Shown here: positions 15,134 through 24,691 of the stretch, in pieces | Layout of the letters: every line of letters starts with the position of its first letter | Numbering within the stretch: the first letter of the stretch is position 1 | Assembly (NCBI RefSeq): GCF_013373795.3 | Contig: NZ_CP088022.1 | Location: 6,634,001-6,698,000, forward strand | Reading direction: 5' to 3' | Length of the DNA: 64,000 bases | Origin: Bradyrhizobium quebecense | Lineage (GTDB): Bacteria > Pseudomonadota > Alphaproteobacteria > Rhizobiales > Xanthobacteraceae | The notes under the pieces: model-generated | Seen by the model: the letters and a program-made list of their open reading frames with translations, nothing else | The model's database searches: none | Told to the model about the DNA's origin: nothing | Program-made: the position numbers and the translations under genes

Positions 15134-16714
15134 ATGACGACTTCACAGCCAGTGCCGGGCATCGTCGGACCGTTTGCGGGGCTCGACGTGCCATGGCTGC
15201 TCAGGATGCGCGCCGAGGTGCGCCGCGATCATCCGTTCCTGATCTGGGCGCCGTTCGATGCGCCGGCGCGGCGCTGGAGCTACGGCGAATTCCATGAGCG
15301 CGTCGGCGCGCTCGCGGCGGGCCTCGCCAAGCGCGGCATCAAGCAGGGCGACTATGTCCTGATCCATCTCGACAACTGCGTCGAGGCGATCATGTCGTGG
15401 TTCGCCTGTGTCGAGCTTGGCGCCATTGCCGTCACCACCAACACCCGCTCGGCTGCGGCCGAGATCGACTACTTTGTCGGCCATTGCGGCGCGGTCGCCG
15501 CGATCACCCAGCCGGCCTATGCCGAACTGCTATCGGCCAACTGCAAGGGGCTGCGCTGGATCGCGGTGACCTCGCACGATGCGGGCCAGCCGCCGGCACA
15601 GGCGCCCGCGCGCGGCGACAGCTTTGACGCGCTGTTCGCCGACAGCGCCGACCGGCCGAAGCGCCCGATCGATCCGCTCGCACCGTGCAGCGTGCAATAC
15701 ACCTCGGGGACCACGTCGCGGCCGAAGGCGGTGCTCTGGACGCATGCCAACGCGCTATGGGGCGCCAAGATCAACGCCGCGCATCAGGATCTGCACGCCT
15801 TTGATGTGCACCAGACCTATCTGCCGCTGTTCCACACCAACGCGCTGGCCTATTCGATGCTGGCAAGCCTGTGGGTGGGCGCGACCTGCGTGATCCAGCC
15901 GCGCTTCTCGGCGAGCCGCTTCTGGCCGGTGGCGCTCGAGCACGGCTCGACCTGGACCTCGACGATCCCGTTCTGCATGAAGGCGCTGCTGGAGCACGAG
16001 GTTCCGAAGAACCACACGTTCAGGCTCTGGGGCACGGCCGTGAACGAGCCGCCGGCATTCGCCGTGTTCGGCATCAAGATCATCGGCTGGTGGGGCATGA
16101 CCGAAACCATCACCCACGGCATCATCGGCGAGGTCGACCAGCCGAACCCGCCGATGTCGATCGGCCGCGCCGCGCCCGAATACGAAATCCGCATCACCAA
16201 CGATGATGGTACGCCGACCGGCGTCGGCGAGACCGGCAATCTCCTGATCAAGGGCATCCCCGGCCTGTCGCTGTTCGCCGAATATCTGTATAACGAGAAG
16301 GCGACGCGCGAGAGCTTTGACGAACACGGCTACTTCATCACCGGCGACCGCGTCACGATGCTGGAACGCGGCTATGTCAGGTTTGGCGATCGCTCCAAGG
16401 ACATGCTCAAGGTCGGCGGCGAGAATGTCGCGGCCTCCGAGATCGAGCAGGTGATCGCGGTGGTGCCGGGCGTGCGCGAGGCCGCCGTCGTGGCGAAGAA
16501 GCATCCGATGCTGGACGAGGTGCCGGTCGTCTTCATCATCCCGCAAACCGGCGTCGCGGCGCTGCCCGCCGACCTGCACGACAAGGTCATGACTGCCTGC
16601 CGCTCTGCGCTCGCCGACTTCAAGGTGCCGCGGGAAATCCGCTTCGTCGACGAGATGCCGCGTTCGACGCTGGAGAAGGTTGCGAAGGCGGAGCTGCGGA
16701 AGATGCTGGAATAG
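15134..16714 (+). CDS. ATP-dependent acyl-CoA ligase (CaiC-like AMP-binding enzyme)
   Basis: A 526-residue adenylate-forming enzyme. The start at 15134 follows GGGAGGA (15124-15130). The P-loop-like motif is VQYTSGTTSRPKAVLWTHAN, the A5 motif is WWGMTETITHG, and the hinge is FGDRSKDMLKVGGENVAASEIE with the catalytic Lys near the C-terminus (STLEKVAKAELRK). The order and spacing fit the crotonobetaine/carnitine-CoA ligase branch. It would activate a carboxylic acid as a CoA thioester via an acyl-AMP. The neighbouring P450 converges on it across a palindromic repeat, and the two need not be functionally linked. Confidence 0.9.
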   Translation: MTTSQPVPGIVGPFAGLDVPWLLRMRAEVRRDHPFLIWAPFDAPARRWSYGEFHERVGALAAGLAKRGIKQGDYVLIHLDNCVEAIMSWFACVELGAIAVTTNTRSAAAEIDYFVGHCGAVAAITQPAYAELLSANCKGLRWIAVTSHDAGQPPAQAPARGDSFDALFADSADRPKRPIDPLAPCSVQYTSGTTSRPKAVLWTHANALWGAKINAAHQDLHAFDVHQTYLPLFHTNALAYSMLASLWVGATCVIQPRFSASRFWPVALEHGSTWTSTIPFCMKALLEHEVPKNHTFRLWGTAVNEPPAFAVFGIKIIGWWGMTETITHGIIGEVDQPNPPMSIGRAAPEYEIRITNDDGTPTGVGETGNLLIKGIPGLSLFAEYLYNEKATRESFDEHGYFITGDRVTMLERGYVRFGDRSKDMLKVGGENVAASEIEQVIAVVPGVREAAVVAKKHPMLDEVPVVFIIPQTGVAALPADLHDKVMTACRSALADFKVPREIRFVDEMPRSTLEKVAKAELRKMLE

Positions 16715-16722
16715 ACCCTTAT

Positions 16723-16808
16723 CGTCATTGCGAGCGAAGCGAAGCAATCCATGGTTCAGCGCATGCGGGACAATGGATTGCTTCGTCGCTTCGCTCCTCG
16801 CAATGACG
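16723..16808. repeat. Palindromic intergenic repeat (CGTCATTGCGAG family)
   Basis: Arms CGTCATTGCGAGCGAAGCG and CGCTCCTCGCAATGACG flank an internal GCAATCCAT / ATGGATTGC pair. It sits between convergent genes and could serve as a bidirectional terminator. Same family as 11074-11157. Confidence 0.85.
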
Positions 16809-16809
16809 C

Positions 16810-18099
16810 TCAATTCACCTCAAACCGGATCGGCAGCTTCTTCGGGCCACTGACAAAATAGGCCTGCGTCATCTTCACCTCGCCGGCGAGGCTGAGTGAT
16901 TTCAGGTGCGGCAGCAGCTCCTCGAACAAGATGCGCATCTCGAGCTTGGCCAGATACTGGCCGAGGCAGAGATGCGCGCCATAGCCGAACGCGACGTGGC
17001 GATTGGGCTTGCGGTCGCTGCGGAAGCGATCGGGATCCTCGAACACGTCCTCGTCGCGATTGCCCGAGGCGTAGCACAGCATCAGCCAGTCGCCTTTCGC
17101 GATTCTGCGGCCGCCGAGCTCGGTATCCGCGGTGGCCGAGCGCATGAAATGCTTGACCGGCGTCATCCAGCGGATCGCCTCGTCAACCAGGCCCGGGATC
17201 AATTCCGGGTTGGCCTTCACCTTGGCGAATTCCGCGGGGTCCCTGGCCAGCGCCCAGATCGCGCCCGCGGTGGAGGATGAGGTGGTGTCGTGGCCCGCGG
17301 TCGCGACGATCATGTAATAGCTGGTCTGATCGTGCTCGGGCATGTAGTCGCTGCCGATCTTTGCGTTGGCGATGACCGTGGCGAGATCGTCGCGCGGGTT
17401 CCGGCGGCGATCCTCGGTGATCTTGCGGAAGTACGCGGAGAAGTCGGCGACGATCGCCTGCAACATCGCCGAGACCTGTTCCGCGCTCAACGCCTCACGG
17501 ACGCGCGCGGTGTCGGGATCTTGGGGGCCGAACAGCTCCTGCGTCAGCTTGAGCATGCGCGGCTCGTCCGCTTCGGGCACGCCGAGGATCTCCATGATGA
17601 CGTGCAGGGGATAGCCGAGCGCGACGTCCTCGACGAAATCGCAGGCGCCGCCGCGGTCGAGCATGCGCTGCACTGTGGCACGCGCGATCTCGCGGACGCG
17701 GCCCTCGAACTTGCCGAGATTGGCCGGCATGAACCAGCCCTGCGTCAGCGCGCGGTATTTCGGATGGTCGGGCGCGTCCATCTGCACCAGAGAGCGCACC
17801 AGATTGGGCCCGCCGGTGATCTTGCGCACCCGCTCCTCGAGCGCCTGCGTCGTCAGCGTGGTCGGGCGGTCGGCATTGTGGAACAGCTCGTTCTGCCGGC
17901 TGATCGCCTGGATATGGGCGTGCTTGGTCACCACCCAGAACGGGTCGAAGCGGTCGGGCCGCGCGATGCCGAGCGGGTTGTTGGCGCGCAGCCAGCGATA
18001 GCTGTCGTGGATGCGGTCGTCGGCATAGGCGACGGGATCGACGAGGGTTTCCGCGATGTTGGCGGGGATGTCGAGATCCCCGGTCGTTGTCGTGTCCAT
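16810..18099 (-). CDS. Cytochrome P450
   Basis: A 429-residue soluble bacterial P450 starting at 18099 (GAGGA upstream). The oxygen-binding I-helix is TAGHDTTSSS, the ExxR of helix K is within VDEAIRWMTP, and the haem loop is FGYGAHLCLGQYLAK with the Cys thiolate ligand. The N-terminus lacks a membrane anchor. It would hydroxylate a small hydrophobic substrate using external ferredoxin and reductase, neither of which is encoded nearby. The subfamily cannot be set from sequence reading alone. Confidence 0.92.
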   Translation of the reverse strand: MDTTTTGDLDIPANIAETLVDPVAYADDRIHDSYRWLRANNPLGIARPDRFDPFWVVTKHAHIQAISRQNELFHNADRPTTLTTQALEERVRKITGGPNLVRSLVQMDAPDHPKYRALTQGWFMPANLGKFEGRVREIARATVQRMLDRGGACDFVEDVALGYPLHVIMEILGVPEADEPRMLKLTQELFGPQDPDTARVREALSAEQVSAMLQAIVADFSAYFRKITEDRRRNPRDDLATVIANAKIGSDYMPEHDQTSYYMIVATAGHDTTSSSTAGAIWALARDPAEFAKVKANPELIPGLVDEAIRWMTPVKHFMRSATADTELGGRRIAKGDWLMLCYASGNRDEDVFEDPDRFRSDRKPNRHVAFGYGAHLCLGQYLAKLEMRILFEELLPHLKSLSLAGEVKMTQAYFVSGPKKLPIRFEVN

Positions 18100-18241
18100 G
18101 ATCGTCCTCACCTGCCCAAGCACCGGTCGCGCCGATGATCGCCGAAATCTAGGCGGAGGTAAGGAGGACGACTTGCGTTGATTGGCTAGACGCCGCGCCG
18201 CACACGCTATTGCGCGGCGTGGCGGAGCAATGACGGCGGGT

Positions 18242-19339
18242 TCAATAATGCCCGAACGCCACCGGGCGGAACGCCTGCAGCAACTGCTGGTCGAGCTTGC
18301 CGCCCATCTCCTCCATCATGGAGAAAGCCTTGGCGTGGGTGAATTGCAGCCGGTAGGCGCGCTTCTCGACCAAAGCGGCATAGACATCGACAATCGTGGT
18401 GACGCGGACGATGTCGCTGATCTGGTTGCCGCTGAGGCCGTTCGGATAGCCGGTGCCGTCGAGGAATTCGTGATGATGCAGGATCACGTCGAGCATTTCC
18501 GGCGGGAAGCCGCCCTGCGCCGACAGCGCCTCGTAGCCGCGGCGCGGATGTTCGCGCATCTCGGCCATTTCCTCGACCGTGAATGCGCCGGGCTTGTCGA
18601 GCAGCGCGACCGGAACGAAGGCCTTGCCGACATCGTGCAGCAGCGCAGCGCGGGCGAGCCGGCGCTGGTCGTCGTCGCGCATACCGAGATGCTGCGCGAA
18701 CGCGACCGCAAAGCCGGTCACGAACAGACAGTGGCGGTAGGTCTCCTGGTGATGGCAGCCGACCGTGGTCAGCCATTCACGCAGCGAGTTGTGCTTGATC
18801 GCCTTCAGGATCTTGTTTTCGGCGGCGACGATGTCCTCGAACTTCAGCGGCTCGCCGGCGCGCATCCGCTCGAACATCTTGACCATCACGCCGTGCGCGG
18901 CCTCGACGCCGCGGTTGAGCGCCTTGCCGCGGTCGGTCTCGTCATAGCCGCTGTTATCGGGAAACGCGGCGCGGATGCGCTGCAGGATGCCGCGCGCGTC
19001 GAACGGCCGCGAGATCGTGTCGGTGGCGCCGAGCGCCCAGGCCTGCATCGAGGCGTGATGCAGCGCATCCGCCAGCACGAACAGCCGCGGCATCTCGCGA
19101 TAAGCGTCGGTCTGCAGCTTGGCGCGGACCATTTGCACGGCTTCGGGCGAGCGCAGATTGATGTCGACCACGATGCCGGAGAGATCGCGGGCCGGGTGCT
19201 CGGGAATGTCCGAAGTCGGAACGGTATCGACCTCGCCCACCGAGCGCAGGATGCTGGCGAGTTCGTTGCTCTGATCGGTTCGATCTGAGGCCAGCAAGAG
19301 GCGGCGCTTCGAAGTCTGGTTGTTGGCCAAGGCAGTCAT
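18242..19339 (-). CDS. HD-GYP domain protein with receiver-like N-terminus
   Basis: A 365-residue protein. Residues ~10-125 resemble a response-regulator receiver (RLLLASDRTDQSNELASIL, IVVDINLRSPEAV with the likely phospho-Asp, and a closing ISRPFDARGIL). Residues ~190-350 form an HD-GYP phosphodiesterase-like domain with LLHDVGKAF, EHPRRGYEAL and HHEFLDGTGYPNGL, the metal-binding and GYP motifs. It probably hydrolyses cyclic di-GMP in response to a histidine kinase not located here. It is transcribed alone, and a strong terminator of the upstream-lying oxidoreductase unit separates them. Confidence 0.9.
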   Translation of the reverse strand: MTALANNQTSKRRLLLASDRTDQSNELASILRSVGEVDTVPTSDIPEHPARDLSGIVVDINLRSPEAVQMVRAKLQTDAYREMPRLFVLADALHHASMQAWALGATDTISRPFDARGILQRIRAAFPDNSGYDETDRGKALNRGVEAAHGVMVKMFERMRAGEPLKFEDIVAAENKILKAIKHNSLREWLTTVGCHHQETYRHCLFVTGFAVAFAQHLGMRDDDQRRLARAALLHDVGKAFVPVALLDKPGAFTVEEMAEMREHPRRGYEALSAQGGFPPEMLDVILHHHEFLDGTGYPNGLSGNQISDIVRVTTIVDVYAALVEKRAYRLQFTHAKAFSMMEEMGGKLDQQLLQAFRPVAFGHY

Positions 19340-19582
19340 GGAATCCCCGTCGCGGTAACGACCGACGGTGGACGCTACCTGACGATGCGTTCCCTCCGGC
19401 TTAATGGGGATGCTGAACGACGGTTAAGCGCAATGGATACAATTTGAGGGACCGTCAAATCCGCCAGCAAAATCAGGCCGGCCGAAATCCGACGCCGCCG
19501 GAGGCAGCGCTGGCAAATCATGAATTCTTGCGGCGTCAAAGATGGTGATGCCGTCACCAGCCGACCGACACCCGGCGCAAAG

Positions 19583-19614
19583 AAAAACGCCGGAGAGCTT
19601 GTGCTCTCCGGCGT
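19583..19614 (-). terminator. Intrinsic terminator after the Mo-hydroxylase operon
   Basis: On the minus strand, ACGCCGGAGAGC and its exact complement form a 12-bp stem (19603-19614 / 19587-19598) with a 4-base loop, followed by TTTTT. It lies 18 bases past the stop of the large subunit gene. Confidence 0.85.
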
Positions 19615-19631
19615 CTTCTTGGTTCAGGCCG

Positions 19632-21917
19632 TTATGCCTTCATCGCAGCCTTGACGGCCTCCGCGGTGATCGGCAGGCCGCGGACGCGGGCGCCGACCGC
19701 GTTGAAGACAGCGTTGCCGATCGCCGGCGCCACCACCGTCACCGCAGGCTCGCCGACGCCGGTCGCCTTCTCGCCATTGGCGATGACGTTGACCGCGACT
19801 TCCGGCAGCTGGCTCATCCGAAGCGGCGTGTAGGTGTCGAAATTGGTCTGCTCGATGCCGCCGTCCTTCAACGTCGCCTTCTCGAACAGCGCCAGTGACA
19901 TGCCCCACAGCGCCGCGCCCTCGACCTGGGCCCGGATGCCGTCGGGATTCACCTGCGTACCAACGTCGGTCGCAACCGTCAGCTTCTTCACCGTCACCTC
20001 GCCCGAGGGGGCGACTGCGACGTGGGCGACGCAAGCGGTCCAGCTCGCCGTGGCGCGCTCCTGCGACGACACACAGGCAACGCCCATGCCTTCGCCCTTG
20101 GGCAGCTTCTTGGTGCCGTAGCCGGCGAGACCCATCGCCGCGAGCAAGGTGTTACGGAGACGCTGTGCGCCGCCGTCGTTCTTGCCCTTGCCGTCGAGCA
20201 GCTCGACGCGAAGCAGGGCCGGATCCTTGCCGGTCGCATGCGCGATCTCGTCGACCATGCTTTCGACCGCCCAGAACGTCCAGCCCGGCGCCACCGAACG
20301 GAGCTGACCGGACGGGGTGGCGTTGTGCGCCATCTCGTTCTTGATCGCCCGCACATAGTGGTTGGGGACAGTGTAGAAGAAGTCCGAACCGTTCACCGTG
20401 AAAGCATCGAGCGGTCCCTTCTTGTCGACCGAGGGCGACAGGAAGTCGGGGATGCCCCAACGCTGGGTCGGCCAGGCAGAGACGACATCGTGGCTCAATG
20501 CGACGAGCTTGCCGTCGCCGTCCACGCCAGCCTTTACTTTCTGGTAGGTCAGCGGACGCGAGAAATCCATCGTCATGTCGTTCTCGCGCGTGTAGATGAC
20601 CTTGACCGGCTTGCCGACGGCCTTGGCCGCCTGCACCGCGGGCACCATCATGTCGGCGTCGAGACGCCGGCCGAAGCCGCCGCCCAGCCACATCTGGTGC
20701 ATCACCACGAACTTCGGATCGATCCCGGCGGCGCCGGCTGCGATCGCGCCGGAGCGCGTCGCGAACTGGTTGCCGGAATAGATGTGCAGGATGTCGCCCT
20801 TGAACTCCGCGGTGGCGTTCATCGGCTCCATCGGCGCGTGGATATTGATGTTGGTGGTGTATTCCGCCTCCAACACCTTGGCCGCCGTGCCGAAGGCTGC
20901 ATTCGGATCGCCGTCCTTGACGAAGAACTCACCGGAATCGCTGAGTCCCTGCAGTCGCTTGGCCTCGGCGAACAGCGATTCGCTCGACAGTTTGGCGTTC
21001 GGGCCGCCATCATAGCTGATCTTCAGCGCTTCGGCCGCCTTCTTCGCCTGCGCATAGGTGTTGGCAACCGCGACGACCCAGCCGGTCGTGGTTGTGGTCT
21101 TGTCGTCCAGGGTGACGGCCTTGATGAAGCCCGGCACCTTCTTGGCCGCGCTATCGTCCACCGACTTCACGGTGGCGCCGTAGCGGATCGGCGGGGTGAC
21201 CAGCGCGCCGTAGACCATGCCCGGCAGCATCACGTCGATGCCGTACTTGGCGGTGCCGTTGACCTTCAACGGAATGTCGAGCTGCGGCACCGAGACGCCG
21301 ATCATGGTGTACTGATCGGCAGACTTCAGCTTGATCGCCTTCAGGTCATCCGCCGTGAAGGTCTTGGTCGCCTTGCCGCTCTTCACCACTTCGGCAAACG
21401 ACATCGACTTCTTCGACTTCGGATGGCTGATCGTCGACGCGCGCACCACCAGCTCGCTGGCCGGCACGCCCATCGAGGCCGCCGCCGCCTCGGTCAATGC
21501 GATGCGACCGGCGGCGCCGGCGCGGCTCATGGCGTCGAAGTTCATCATCGTCGACCAGCTGCCGCCGGTGATCTGCGCGCCCAGCACGGGATCGTTGAAC
21601 TTCGGATCGTTGGAGGCGAGCTGGACCCGCATGTCCTTCCAGTTCGCGCCGAGCTCTTCGGCCACGATCTGCGCCATCGTCGAGGCGACGTGCTGGCCCA
21701 TGTCGGCCTTGCCGCAGGTCACGGTGACGAGACCATCGGGCGCGATCGAATACCAGACGCTCGGCTCGAAGTTGGCGGGTGCGGGCGCCGCGAGCGCCTC
21801 ATCGATGCCGGACGCGGCGTAGCCGAGCACGAGGCCGGTCGCAGCGGTGCCGACCAGGAAGGATCGGCGGCTGAGATCGGTCGTCTCGGGAGCGAGGTTT
21901 TTCACGTGCTTGTTCAT
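19632..21917 (-). CDS. Molybdopterin-binding large subunit of an aldehyde/isoquinoline oxidoreductase
   Basis: A 761-residue exported Mo-hydroxylase subunit. The start at 21917 has GGAGGG upstream and begins a Tat signal with [16 protein letters not shown]. Features are [18 protein letters not shown] near the N-terminus, [13 protein letters not shown] and [15 protein letters not shown] in the Mo-cofactor binding half, and the closing [21 protein letters not shown] with the catalytic Glu. The overall form is that of IorB-type enzymes that hydroxylate N-heterocycles or oxidise aldehydes in the periplasm. The start overlaps the small subunit stop (ATGA), so translation is coupled. No FAD subunit or cytochrome gene follows. 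Confidence 0.92.
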   Translation of the reverse strand: MNKHVKNLAPETTDLSRRSFLVGTAATGLVLGYAASGIDEALAAPAPANFEPSVWYSIAPDGLVTVTCGKADMGQHVASTMAQIVAEELGANWKDMRVQLASNDPKFNDPVLGAQITGGSWSTMMNFDAMSRAGAAGRIALTEAAAASMGVPASELVVRASTISHPKSKKSMSFAEVVKSGKATKTFTADDLKAIKLKSADQYTMIGVSVPQLDIPLKVNGTAKYGIDVMLPGMVYGALVTPPIRYGATVKSVDDSAAKKVPGFIKAVTLDDKTTTTTGWVVAVANTYAQAKKAAEALKISYDGGPNAKLSSESLFAEAKRLQGLSDSGEFFVKDGDPNAAFGTAAKVLEAEYTTNINIHAPMEPMNATAEFKGDILHIYSGNQFATRSGAIAAGAAGIDPKFVVMHQMWLGGGFGRRLDADMMVPAVQAAKAVGKPVKVIYTRENDMTMDFSRPLTYQKVKAGVDGDGKLVALSHDVVSAWPTQRWGIPDFLSPSVDKKGPLDAFTVNGSDFFYTVPNHYVRAIKNEMAHNATPSGQLRSVAPGWTFWAVESMVDEIAHATGKDPALLRVELLDGKGKNDGGAQRLRNTLLAAMGLAGYGTKKLPKGEGMGVACVSSQERATASWTACVAHVAVAPSGEVTVKKLTVATDVGTQVNPDGIRAQVEGAALWGMSLALFEKATLKDGGIEQTNFDTYTPLRMSQLPEVAVNVIANGEKATGVGEPAVTVVAPAIGNAVFNAVGARVRGLPITAEAVKAAMKA

Positions 21918-22405
21918 GTGGCCCTCCGCTCGGATCCGGTGGCCGATGCGGTGCGCATGTCGGACGCAGCGCGCATGATCGCCTTCTGGATTCGTGAATA
22001 GGTCATGCAACGGCAGAGGTTGCCGTCCATATGCGCGACCACTTCTTCCTTCGTCGGATTGGTGTTCTTCGACAGCAGCGCTGCCGCCTGCATGATCTGG
22101 CCGGACTGGCAGTAGCCGCATTGCGGCACCTGCTCGGCGACCCAGGCCTTCTGCAAGGGATGCTCGCCCTTGGCGGAGAGGCCTTCGATGGTGGTGATCT
22201 TCTTGCCGACGGCGTCGGCGAGCGAGGTCTGGCAGGACCGCACCGCTTCGCCATTGACGTGAACCGTGCAGGCGCCACAGAGACCGGCGCCGCAACCGAA
22301 TTTGGTGCCCGTCATCTGCAATTGCTCGCGGATGACCCAAAGCAGCGGCGTGTCATTGGCCGCCTCGACGGACATATTCCGTCCGTTGATATTGAGATTT
22401 GGCAT
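21914..22405 (-). CDS. (2Fe-2S) small subunit of the Mo-hydroxylase
   Basis: A 163-residue protein carrying two [2Fe-2S] clusters. The plant-type cluster motif is [13 protein letters not shown] near residue 40, and the second helical cluster uses [10 protein letters not shown] and CRCMTY. It passes electrons from the Mo site of the large subunit, with which it overlaps by 4 bases. The protein lacks its own signal peptide, as usual: it is exported folded with the Tat-bearing partner. The 288-base intergenic region upstream is AT-richer and divergent to the hydrolase gene, so it should hold both promoters, but I see no clear operator. Confidence 0.93.
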   Translation of the reverse strand: MPNLNINGRNMSVEAANDTPLLWVIREQLQMTGTKFGCGAGLCGACTVHVNGEAVRSCQTSLADAVGKKITTIEGLSAKGEHPLQKAWVAEQVPQCGYCQSGQIMQAAALLSKNTNPTKEEVVAHMDGNLCRCMTYSRIQKAIMRAASDMRTASATGSERRAT

Positions 22406-22693
22406 CTCTCTCCCCTTCCGGTGTAGGAAGCCGCTTACGGCGGCAACTCACTGTTGGGTCATGGCTGGCGCCCACCGGGTAAGCGACAGTTGCCGAAACA
22501 ATGATCCGGTTCCTGGCTGGAGGCAATCCAATTTGGAATTGCTCGAAAGGAATAAATTTCGGAAACTACCTGTTGTGCGATGCGGCAACGGCATGAAGCT
22601 TTTGAAATGCCAGTATTGATGCCGTATCGATCACTCCTACCAAGGTCGGTAGCGCTGCCGGACCTGACATCGACAACAGGAAGGAGCCCGTCA

Positions 22694-23467
22694 ATGGCCA
22701 AGCTCAACCGCAGCGGCGTCGATATCTACTACGAGATTCACGGCAGCGGCCCGTCCCTGATCCTCACCCACGGCTATTCGTCGACGTCGGCGATGTGGCA
22801 CGGCCAGATCGAGGCGCTGTCGAGGCGGCACAAGCTCATTCTCTGGGACATGCGCGGGCACGGCCAGTCCGACTATCCCGACAATCCGGATGCTTACAGT
22901 GAAGCGGCGACGGTCGGCGACATCGCCGCCCTGCTCGATGTTGCCGGCGCCGACAAGGCGATCGTCGGCGGCCTGTCGCTCGGCGGCTACATGTCGCTCG
23001 CCTTCCACCGCGCCCATCCGGAGCGGGTGCGCGCGCTATTGATCATCGACACCGGCCCGGGATTCAAGAAGGACGACGCCCGCGAGGTCTGGAACACGCG
23101 CGCCCGCGACACCGGCGACCGCTTCGACCGCGAAGGGCTCGAGGTGCTGAAATCCCTGAGCGCCGAGCGCGCGTCGGTCACGCATCGCAACGCCAGGGGC
23201 CTGGCGCTCGCCGCGCGCGGCATGCTGGCGCAGCGCGATGCGCGGGTGATCGAGTCATTACCCGGGATCAATGTCCCGTCGCTGGTCGTGGTCGGGGCCG
23301 ACGACACGCCGTTCCTGGCGGCGTCCGACTACATGGCGGCGAAGATTCCGGGTGCGCAGAAAGCGGTGATTCCGAACGCCGGCCATGCCGTCAACATCGA
23401 CCAGCCGCAGGCCTTCATCGCCGCCGTGCTGCCGTTCCTGGATCGCCTCGAAACCGGCGCAGCGTGA
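22694..23467 (+). CDS. Alpha/beta hydrolase
   Basis: A 257-residue protein starting MAKLNRSGVDIYYEIHGSG at 22694, with AAGGAGC just before. The oxyanion region is LILTHGYSSTS, the nucleophile elbow GGLSLGGYMSLAF contains the Ser, the acid is in VVGADDTPFL, and the catalytic His is in NAGHAVNID. It resembles 3-oxoadipate enol-lactonase or haloperoxidase-like esterases, but the exact substrate is not evident. The small secreted protein gene follows with a short overlap region, so the two are likely cotranscribed. Confidence 0.9.
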   Translation: MAKLNRSGVDIYYEIHGSGPSLILTHGYSSTSAMWHGQIEALSRRHKLILWDMRGHGQSDYPDNPDAYSEAATVGDIAALLDVAGADKAIVGGLSLGGYMSLAFHRAHPERVRALLIIDTGPGFKKDDAREVWNTRARDTGDRFDREGLEVLKSLSAERASVTHRNARGLALAARGMLAQRDARVIESLPGINVPSLVVVGADDTPFLAASDYMAAKIPGAQKAVIPNAGHAVNIDQPQAFIAAVLPFLDRLETGAA

Positions 23468-23490
23468 AAGGCCAAATGAAGGATCAGGCC

Positions 23491-23829
23491 ATGAAGACGA
23501 TCGCCGTCGCCCTGCTGCTGACTGGGGCCGCCACGGCCGCCAGCGCGGAGAAGCTTCCGCCGTTCGGCGGACCCGCATCGGCCTTCACCGCGACGCTGTC
23601 GAACAACACACCGCTGGTGTTCGGCATGGATGTCGCGGCCGCGCAGCGCGCGCTGGGCACCCCCTTCACCCATGTCAGCGGACGGCCTGGCAACGAGATA
23701 TTCCTGACCTTCCGCGACCTCGGCGGCAGCGGGCTGTTTCCGCACCATGACCGCCTCTTCCTGCAATTTCGCAAGCACCGGCTGACTGGCTGGAAGGCTG
23801 ACTGGGGCGAGAACTGGATGTGGCGCTAA
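23491..23829 (+). CDS. Small exported hypothetical protein
   Basis: A 112-residue protein. I choose the ATG at 23491, preceded by AAGGAT, because it begins a signal peptide (MKTIAVALLLTGAATAASA). The mature part contains LSNNTPLVFGMDVAAAQRALGTPFTHVSGRPGNEIFLTF, resembling small periplasmic proteins with a SmpA/OmlA-like beta fold, which is only a structural guess. An alternative GTG at 23464 overlaps the hydrolase stop. No catalytic motif is seen. Probably in one transcript with the hydrolase and perhaps the downstream dienelactone hydrolase. Confidence 0.7.
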   Translation: MKTIAVALLLTGAATAASAEKLPPFGGPASAFTATLSNNTPLVFGMDVAAAQRALGTPFTHVSGRPGNEIFLTFRDLGGSGLFPHHDRLFLQFRKHRLTGWKADWGENWMWR

Positions 23830-23877
23830 ACCTCATCGATGAGCTTCATGCAACCCCCAACATGACAAGGATGGACC

Positions 23878-24552
23878 ATGGGACAAGACATCAAACTGAA
23901 GGCTTCAGATGGATTTGAACTCGGCGCCTATCGCGCCGATCCCGCTGGCGCGCCGAAGGGCGCGATCGTGGTGATCCAGGAGATCTTTGGCGTCAACCAC
24001 CACATCCGCTCGGTTTGCGACCGGCTGGCGAAGGAAGGCTATGTCGCGGTTGCGCCGTCGATCTTCGACCGCATCACGCCGAACTTCCAGAGCGGCTACT
24101 CCCCCGATGAGGTGGCCGAAGCGCGCAAGTTCGTCGCCAATCCGGACTTTGCCGCGATGCTGCGCGACAGCCAGGCAGCGATCGACGCGGTGAGGTCGGT
24201 CGGGCCGGTCGGCATCATCGGCTTCTGCCTCGGTGGCAGCATCGCCTATGCGGCCGCCACCAAGCTGACCGGGCTCTCGGCCGCGATCGGCTATTACGGC
24301 GGCGCCGTGATCCGCTTCGCCGACGACAAGCCGACCGTGCCGACGCAACTGCATTTCGGCGAGAAGGATGCCGGCATTCCCTTGAGCGATGTCGAGACCA
24401 TCAAGTCGAAGCGGCCCGAGGTGGAGGTCTTCATCTATCCCGGCGCGCAGCACGGCTTCCATTGCGACGAGCGCGCAAGCTACGACAAGGCGAGCGCCGA
24501 CATCGCCTGGCCGCGCAGCATGGAATTTTTCGGAAAGCATTTGAAGAGATAG
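23878..24552 (+). CDS. Dienelactone hydrolase family protein
   Basis: A 224-residue cytoplasmic hydrolase. The motif GIIGFCLGGSIAY carries the nucleophilic Cys typical of true dienelactone hydrolases, with Asp in LHFGEKDAGIPL and His in GAQHGFHCD. The N-terminus (GQDIKLKASDGFELGAYRADP...VVIQEIFGVNHHIRSV) also fits. The reaction would be opening of a dienelactone to maleylacetate or a related ester cleavage. The start follows ACAAGGATGG. No aromatic ring-cleavage genes are adjacent, so the pathway is undetermined. Confidence 0.92.
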   Translation: MGQDIKLKASDGFELGAYRADPAGAPKGAIVVIQEIFGVNHHIRSVCDRLAKEGYVAVAPSIFDRITPNFQSGYSPDEVAEARKFVANPDFAAMLRDSQAAIDAVRSVGPVGIIGFCLGGSIAYAAATKLTGLSAAIGYYGGAVIRFADDKPTVPTQLHFGEKDAGIPLSDVETIKSKRPEVEVFIYPGAQHGFHCDERASYDKASADIAWPRSMEFFGKHLKR

Positions 24553-24571
24553 GGCGCCGCCTTCTCCAACT

Positions 24572-24674
24572 CGTCATTCCGGGGCGCGCAAAGCGCGGGC
24601 TGCAGGTGCGCAATTGCGTAGTGGGGAATCTCGAGATTCCGGGTTCGATGCTGCGCATCGCCCCCGGAATGACG
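24572..24674. repeat. Palindromic intergenic repeat (CGTCATTCCGGGG family)
   Basis: Inverted arms CGTCATTCCGGGGCGCGCA and CCCCCGGAATGACG surround an internal GGGAATCTCGAGATTCC hairpin. It lies between convergent genes. Another member of the family is at 43787-43887. Confidence 0.8.
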
Positions 24675-24691
24675 AAGGAGGTTGTCCTTCG

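Noticed and set aside
20022..22001. 659-residue plus-strand frame
   Set aside because: Exact antisense shadow of the Mo-hydroxylase large subunit.
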